Shown here: positions 57,801 through 64,000 of the stretch, piece after piece
Layout of the letters: each line of letters begins with the position of its first letter
How positions within the stretch are numbered: position 1 is the stretch's first letter
Assembly (NCBI RefSeq): GCF_014529535.1
Contig: NW_023503584.1
Coordinates: 1,340,190-1,404,189, forward strand
DNA from: Bradysia coprophila
Taxonomy: Eukaryota; Arthropoda; Insecta; Diptera; Sciaridae
Reading direction: 5' to 3'
DNA length: 64,000 nt
The notes under the pieces: model-generated
What the model saw: only the letters and a program-made list of their open reading frames with translations
Database searches by the model: none
Told to the model about the DNA's origin: nothing
Position numbers and translations under genes: made by a program

Positions 57801-58362
57801 GGAGGGAGTATTAGAGGCTCCTTCACTGAAAATATAGGACCAAAATGCAAGATGAAATGAGAGCCACCGCACGATCTCCTCAAAGATCGTACGCACCATT
57901 CGATTCAACAGTTATATGGACAAAAATTAACTTTTTTTTCATCCGACATGATCAGGCGGTTCTCAAGATCCTCATTATGTTCCTGGTCAATTGGTACTAC
58001 TCTATCTCCTGTCTAGCTGTCGTCTTCATCGTATGGTTCTACGTAGGCACGGCAAATCCGGCTGTGAAACCAGGACTGGCAGCCGAATTCCGATTATTCG
58101 TTTGGGTCAAAGGAGTGATATTCCGATGTTTCGGGTAATATTTTGAGTCTGTCACCGAAATCCTTCCGCTCACTACTAACCGTCACCCAACCATTTTCAC
58201 AGAAAACGTGTTCATGAATACGAACAAATTGTTGTAACGCCATCGTGTCCCGGCGTTGACGTGCAATCGGCTCAACTGAACGATGAGAATGAGGATTTTT
58301 CGTCCAGGCGACGATACCATCAGTCATCATACGTCCAGGGTCGGTACGTCGACGATGTTTAA
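54876..58362 (+). CDS. SLC12A8: Solute carrier family 12 member 8-like transporter
   Basis: Nine exons: 54876-54931, 55030-55361, 56101-56274, 56333-56741, 56800-57034, 57096-57407, 57477-57758, 57956-58134 and 58203-58362; phases consistent, 712 residues (human SLC12A8 is 714). After a short hydrophilic head come [20 protein letters not shown] and [18 protein letters not shown] (TM1), [96 protein letters not shown] and [17 protein letters not shown]...DYSYFALA. These blocks match SLC12A8 (CCC9/CIP branch) rather than NKCC or KCC. A hydrophilic loop (exons 6-7, with [11 protein letters not shown] and many Asn/Asp/Thr) precedes two last TM segments (exon 8) and a short tail. Transport substrate is unsettled even in mammals (polyamines and NMN have been proposed). 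AATAAA at 58708. Confidence 0.9.
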
Positions 58363-58713
58363 TATTACCAAAAGTAAAAGTGTCCTGTCCCTCAACCTCT
58401 TAATATGTACCGTGATTGATTAAAATTTAATTAATTTATTTAACTGATTCTATTTGGAGAAGAAGAAGAAGAAGCTAACTTATTTGTTTTAAGAAGAGAG
58501 AGAGAGAAAGAGAAGCGTGTCTTCTTTGCCTGTGTACGTACAGTTGACCTAAGTCGTTTTTTAATGAAAATTTTATTTTTTAAACTGTGAAAATTGTGGT
58601 ATTGTTTTCGTCGACAACACTTCTTGTAGAGTCACTGGCTCAGAGGTCCAGTATGTACATGTCATCTTGTAAAAATGATAATAAGATTAAGGCTTTTATA
58701 TGTTTTTAATAAA

Positions 58714-60354
58714 AAAGAAATCTTTATAATAATTTAAACTTGAAACTGTGTTTGGTCTTATCGAACTTATCGAATTTCAGCGAATCGCATTTAACCAACA
58801 ACGCGATAACATTTCCTTTGTGGGCACTAGTACTAGTACTAGTGTTACACTAGTAGTGTAAATTCGCTAAAAACAAAAACAAGCGAAACCCAAGTTTAGA
58901 TGAATTCGAGTGCATCGCAAGTTCACTTCATTGTAACATCTAGCACCTACGATTTCAATAGAATTTTCGCAGTGTTGGAATACTTTTCCAACATTCATGC
59001 TACCACATTCCATCAATCCTATGGAAATCGTTGGTGTCGGGGAATCTCGCACACGCGATCATAGTATGCGTCCTTTTACGACATGTAACGAAAAGTCATG
59101 ACTGTGCGAGATTCACCACTTAGAGGTGAATCTCGCACGCCATGAATTTGTGTGGTGTGCGAGATTACCCTACCCCAAATCGTTAGCGCTACACCAAACG
59201 AAATTTAATGTTGCACTTAAGAGTTTCCATTCCTTTAGTTTTTTCACCCACCAAAATATTCAAATTCACTCTGCCACCTGGCGTTGCGTAGCGGAAATCG
59301 TGAAAAATTCCATAGAAATCTCAAAATGAACTGACAAAAATGGCTGCCGCCATTTTGAATATTCGCTTCAATAAAAATGGATTTTATTAGTTTGTGCAAA
59401 TTACAAAACGAAATTTAAAAAAGTGGAACCATTACTTTGTCAGTTTCGACGGCAGAAATGTTTTGTGTGAACATTTATTATAGTGAAAATTATTGTGTGA
59501 CGAGATAAACGTGCAGTTTGTGGAAAAATTCAGTCAAAAAGACGCACTTTTAAATATCAAAAAAATAACAAATATAATTGTTTTTTCAAAAATGTGGAAC
59601 CATTATTTTGTCAGAAAAGGTGTGAATTAATAGTGTATATAGGCCATAAGCCGTGTAGTGCGTCCACCGAAGCGCTAGGGCTGCAGTTTTCAGGCCGTTT
59701 TTTCGGGTTTTGTGCTAGGAAAAAGGGGTGATTCCTCTTAAATTCACCTGAAACATGGGTTCCGTATTTTTGGTAATCCGTCGAAGACATTGCTACTTTC
59801 GGGTGAATTTAAGAAAATGAATCTTATGCCGAAAACACACGATGATTTTTGCGCCACTATACTCAGGGCCCTTCGGGTCGGGCTGTAACACCCCGCTTAT
59901 CAAATACACAACTTGGAACCTCGGAAGTAATATACTAGAAAATGTAACATAATTACCGATCTCAGCACCGCAAAAGTGCTTGGAACTTTTTACCTTTAAC
60001 GTGCTAATCGAAAAATATAGTCGTTGTGGCGATTCTTTCGCGTAAACAGGGAATAAAACAGGCTTGAACTGGTCAAAAGCATATCTCTAGAAACCGCATA
60101 CACCTAATTTACAAAATTAGGAGGCCTAAAATCGGACAGTTGAGAGCTATTTTCATATTTTCCTATTTTCTATTTTTTACCATCCCTGTATTGGCGCATT
60201 AACATAGTGCGTCTTTGTTCTACGAACCCGATGCGCTTTTTGGTAGTCATCTGAAGATAAAAATCCTTAACCTGTCACATACGGCTACTCATCTGTTATC
60301 GATAACAATGACAAAAATAATGATAAGAACTGGGTAATATGGTCTTTAATGGGT
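58714..60354. other. Intergenic with clustered AATCTCGCAC repeats
   Basis: Between 59040 and 59170, four copies of AATCTCGCAC or its complement occur, two forming a tight hairpin (GTGCGAGATTCACC/GGTGAATCTCGCAC at about 59103-59139). ACTAGT repeats at 58827-58845. CATCTGTTATCGATAAC near 60293 matches one end of the GAAGTAA repeat family. No gene recognised. Confidence 0.5.
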
Positions 60355-60359
60355 AATTC

Positions 60360-61290
60360 CAGCTAATTTGAGACTTTTCGAAATATTTTCACCAAATGAA
60401 AACCGATTTCGGTAAACTTTTTTTCCCCCTTGAAAGCTGTTGACCAGACGCGTCGTTTAAGCCACATATTAGATCGGTGGCCGAAAATCTTGGGGAGATG
60501 CTACCATAAAAATATTTGAAAATTCCAGTTTATTTCACGATATCTGAACCGATTTCGTTGACTTTTTTGTTGCTGAAAGCTATTGACGAGGCGCGTAGTT
60601 TGATACCAATATGAGGTCATTGACATAACGTCTCGGGGAGATATGACCAAAAAGTGTTTTTTTGAATTCGACTTTCCAAGATATTCCTTAGAGTAATTAT
60701 ATAATTACTCTAAGAGATATTCTCAATAAATCACAAATGATTTCTGTAAACTTGTTTCCCTGTAGAAACGAACGCTATAATTCCACAATTGCACCAAATG
60801 ACACGAAATTAAATTTTTAGAAGATTTTTGGTTCGTTCTTCGAAGTAAGGTGAAATCACCTCGACCCAAACGTTGCCAAAATTACATTTTTTTTTCAAAT
60901 AAAAACTGAAGATCAGCGCCATTCGAAAGCTGCAGCATATGACTTCACGAGAAAAATAATTTTGGCTCGATCAGGTTAGTTGGGTGAGTGAAGTAGGTGA
61001 AATCAGCTTCCCAGTGGTGATAAGTGTCATCCTCGAATTTTGTCTCGTCGAGGTTATTTTGAAAAAGTTTGTAACCATTTTTAAACAATTTTGAGTTAAA
61101 GCAACATTTTCTTCAAAAAAAAAAATCGGGCTACCGAATGACCACCGAAAAATATCACTTTTATAGACATATCTTCCACAAATTTTGTGCTACTAACCTC
61201 ATATTGGGCTTAAACTGCCCATAGCTTTCAGGGGAAAAAAAAGTTTGCAGAAATCAGTTTACTTGGTGAAAATATTTCAAAAAGTCACAA
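60360..61290. repeat. Long imperfect inverted repeat region, about 0.9 kb
   Basis: Ends are diverged inverted copies: GAAATATTTTCACCAAATGA plus GGTAAACTTTTTTTCCCC at the left, and their complements at 61210-61275. The left half also contains at least two diverged direct units of about 170 bp (AACCGATTTCGTTGACTTTT and CTTGGGGAGAT/CTCGGGGAGAT blocks). A perfect 28-bp palindrome CTTAGAGTAATTAT/ATAATTACTCTAAG lies at 60687-60714. No coding capacity. Confidence 0.55.
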
Positions 61291-62066
61291 ACGTGTAGCG
61301 CAACTAAGCGCCGACTTCTTCGATCACACAAGTCACACTTCGCAGGCAAGAATAAGAAATTCCATTGGTAAACCGAAAAATTCCGTCGCTGGAATATGTT
61401 TTCCCATTTTTATTTACTCAGAGGAAGAATTAAATCCTCAATTTATTCACTTCAAGAACCGTCAGATTTTTGCTTTGTCATACTAATCCTCAAACTTTCA
61501 AGGCAACAAAAGACAATACAAGTATTTCTACATTATCAAATCTTTTACTTCATTTGTTCTGCACAGTTTCAACATGTTAATGCGTAACATCTTTTACATC
61601 AGTAGTATGAACATTAATTTTGCTATAAGACGGCATTCTATGCTACAACTAGAATTAATTGCTTAAGTGTGTCACTGCAGTTAACAGATGAAATAGTAGT
61701 TAGCAAACTCAAAAACACGTCTGCATACTTCCACTTATTTGATTATCACTTTCAAAAACACTTCTAAGATCACATATTCAAACGGTCAGTTTAAATGATA
61801 AAAGTCTCTCACTAACCACTGACGGATGCAGTGAGCCGATTTTCATAATCTCTTTTCTCTCTTCAGTGTCAATTGTTTCATCTTCCAGTGTTATGTAACA
61901 GTCAGAAAAGAAAACCATCGCTGGGGTACGGGGTCAACAAAAAAACATTAATTTCGTGATTTACGTAAGCAAGTATATTTTTGAGATTATCGTAAATTAG
62001 CGAACAGAGAGGTAGATTATGTTAATGTTGATTATGATGAAGTCACATTATAGAAACAGTATTTCT
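61291..62066. other. Intergenic; partial GAAGTAA repeat
   Basis: ATCTTTTACTTCATTTGTTC at about 61540 and CTTTTACATCAGTAGTATGA at about 61590 match the dispersed repeat, inverted. The right edge should contain the 3' UTR of the I9-like gene. No other gene. Confidence 0.4.
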
Positions 62067-62486
62067 TCAAAGCAAATCTACAAACTTTTCGCCTTCAACT
62101 TTCGCCACATTTTGAATGTTAGCAATCGCGTTCGCCAACTGTAAATCAGCTCCATTAACAATAATTTGGTTTCCAATCGGCAACGACTCCCACGTGATAG
62201 GAATTCGATTTTTCTCGGTCTCTAAAAGTCCAACAACCTGAGCCTGACTTTGTGCAGCATACGCAGTCAATTGATTGTGTTGTGTAGTCAATTGTTCTTC
62301 TCGAGTGGCAAAAGTCCTATCGCCGATGCTTTTTAGAATGTCCTCTGTTCCTTCGATCATTGAAATCTGTAATCTGGCTCGTTGTCCACCATTAAGGACA
62401 GCCAAGAGAGCGGAATCGATTTTTGATTGTGCCATGATGGTGGTAAGTAGTATCAAACAAAGCCCTAAGCGGAAAATGGTCGACAT
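62067..62486 (-). CDS. Small secreted protein resembling a subtilisin propeptide (inhibitor I9-like)
   Basis: Single-exon 139-residue protein from the ATG at 62486. A signal peptide (MSTIFRLGLCLILLTTIMA, cleaved near AQS) is followed by about 40 mostly helical residues and then an I9-like domain: QHNQLTAYAAQSQAQVVGLL, ITWESLPIGNQIIV, GADLQLANAIANI and NVAKVEGEKFVDLL. That order (helix, strand with N-x-I-x-V, helix, then GV.xVE-like ending) is the layout of the peptidase-inhibitor I9 propeptide of subtilases. The frame stops directly after it and no downstream splice donor leads to a protease domain, so it looks free-standing. Such proteins act as tight inhibitors of cognate subtilisins; target unknown. 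The alternative is a first exon of a bacillopeptidase-F-like protease continuing outside what I could trace. Confidence 0.62.
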   Translation of the reverse strand: MSTIFRLGLCLILLTTIMAQSKIDSALLAVLNGGQRARLQISMIEGTEDILKSIGDRTFATREEQLTTQHNQLTAYAAQSQAQVVGLLETEKNRIPITWESLPIGNQIIVNGADLQLANAIANIQNVAKVEGEKFVDLL

Positions 62487-64000
62487 TCTAAGAAAATTTA
62501 TTTAAGAGAAAGAACAACACATCAGCACATTGAAGGCAAAAAAAAAACTTTTTGTAGCGACGCTCTAAAGCTACCTGAATGTATATTTTAGTAACTGTTC
62601 GTTCGGCAGTGCGGTAGCGTACTAAATTTATTTTTCTTGTGTAAGTCTTTCATAGACCTTATGGTGAACTATACGACAAGATAAGATAATGGAAACTTTG
62701 TTCATTAGAGAAAACAGAAATATTTTTGAGTCACATCTAATTCGCAGAAGACTTATGCAAGTCTTTAGTGAATTTTGTTTTTTTAATTAGTTGACGCAAT
62801 AATTTTATATAGAACCGAAATGACAGTAGACAGTGAAGCACAATCGTGTGGGGGCAGGAAGGATAATAGTGGAATGAACGGTCCATATTACAATCAGAGT
62901 ATTAATTATTCATATTCACCGTACAGACTATGCTAATCACTCATACTCTCAACAATTACACGACAGAAAACAATGATCTCATTAATAAATGTAAAGCCGG
63001 CCGCACCTGCCTATATACAACTTGTATATAATATATACCTGACGCCTCATAAATAGTCTGATTATTTGTAAACAAACAATTTAATTACGATGTTCGTACA
63101 TCGTCATAGCTAAACGTTTGAATAAGGAAAAAAGTTTCGAATTCAACAATCAAACTGAGTGTGATGAAAATATGAAGACTCCGAGATAATAGGAGTCTAT
63201 ATTTCACGAAAATCGATCCCAGTTCTATCTAATAGCTCACAGACAAAAACAAAAGCTTTGCTAATAATATAGTTTACACCAACTAACCTGAGAATTTATA
63301 ATTTTCGACTGACTTATCACTCTCTGAAGAACAATGACATGCGTATATCGTGCGGACCGTGCGTGAGTGAGCTATAATACATCGCGGTCGATAACTGGAT
63401 AATGCAGAGCCCCTATATGCGACGTAGCATAATTTGAAAAAAAAAAAAAAATTAACAAACAACACGAAATTTATTTAAAGTACTGCCACTACGTTTCCCA
63501 AAATAAAAGGCCAAATGACCATTAAAAAGGCAAAAGGCAATAAAATAACGTTTCAATTTATCGAGACGGAAAAATTAGGCAATTTAATTCCACTAAAATA
63601 GGCCCTGATTGGCACGAGGGGTATCATACATTCGACTTACACTAAAAACACAGGTTCGTATAACTAAGACACTTTCCATGTCATTGTCAAGTGCAGTGCC
63701 AATACTAGTGCGTTGATGGATCAAATCTTTTACTTCAATTCATTGCTCATGAATTTTACTTTATAAAGTCGCATTAGTCAAGAGTATCGCTTATTTTTGT
63801 CGTCGAGGTCATCAATCCACGAAGATGATGCAGGTAAGCCGAGCAACGACGACGGTACATATTCTGTTTACTGTAGAATGAATCAGAATAAGTTTTAGAT
63901 TTTCCCTTTCACAAAATAAGATGGATTTTAGTGGTAAACATAGTGTGAAGGTAATGCCATTCAAACGCGCTGCCGAGCACATAAGTTGCTAATGACATTT
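62487..64000. other. Intergenic to the window edge
   Basis: ATCAAATCTTTTACTTCAAT at about 63719 is another inverted GAAGTAA-family scrap. An ATGATGCAG followed by GTAAGCC at 63824 could be a first coding exon of a gene to the right, but nothing supports it. Otherwise AT-rich with no recognised gene. Confidence 0.4.

Noticed and set aside
63824-63840. ATGATGCAG followed by GTAAGCC, a possible first coding exon
   Set aside because: Three codons and a donor-like site occur by chance; no following exon is visible before the window ends.
1-64000. tRNA, rRNA and CRISPR signals
   Set aside because: No convincing A-box/B-box pair with cloverleaf, no rRNA-like block and no regularly spaced direct repeats were seen by eye; the only regular array is the contiguous 19-bp minisatellite at 43292-43530.

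Overview
This window looks like a piece of insect nuclear genome. The gene set (a Tequila/neurotrypsin-type protease, a divergent ionotropic receptor, a Tret1-like sugar transporter, peflin), introns of about 55-70 bp, AT-rich DNA and many short inverted-repeat elements suggest a fly (Diptera), possibly a lower dipteran such as a gnat or midge. That placement is inference. All exon boundaries were read by eye from GT/AG sites, reading phase and family similarity.

Layout. 1-1100: 5' part of a NIMA-related kinase (-). 2600-4200: foldback element holding a second 1.2 kb repeat. 4930-6231: intronless secreted GH18 glycosidase (+), whose 3' end runs into the poly(A) tail of a 5'-truncated LINE (6161-9892, -) with an uninterrupted ORF2. 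11482-16528: Tequila-like mosaic serine protease in 11 exons (+). 18496-19564: Thr-rich mucin with a TATA box. 20127-21968: exons of an SLC17-type transporter (-), one of them split by another copy of the 1.2 kb repeat. 24436-26063: sugar transporter (+). 26900-28220: cluster of hairpins. 29217-30781: peflin (-). 31473-32774: selenocysteine lyase (-). 34919-36685: intronless ionotropic receptor (-). 37033-39272: nested and adjacent MITEs. 41035-42214: three-domain rhamnose-binding (SUEL) lectin (+). 43267-43561: minisatellite inside an inverted repeat. 43665-44734 and 47661-48853: tandem phytanoyl-CoA dioxygenase paralogues (-). 50736-51594: SMNDC1 (+). 54876-58362: SLC12A8-type transporter (+). 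58363-62066: gene-poor. 62067-62486: small secreted protein resembling a subtilisin propeptide (-).

The genes do not form one pathway. Several encode secreted, extracellular or surface products (GH18, Tequila, mucin, SUEL lectin, I9-like protein, ionotropic receptor); others are housekeeping genes (SMNDC1, PHYH, SCLY, peflin, SLC12A8). The spaces between them are filled with non-autonomous DNA elements. Two hAT-like MITEs have perfect 8-bp target duplications and at least two elements are flanked by TA. No CRISPR, rRNA or convincing tRNA gene was seen, and no LTR or viral element was recognised.
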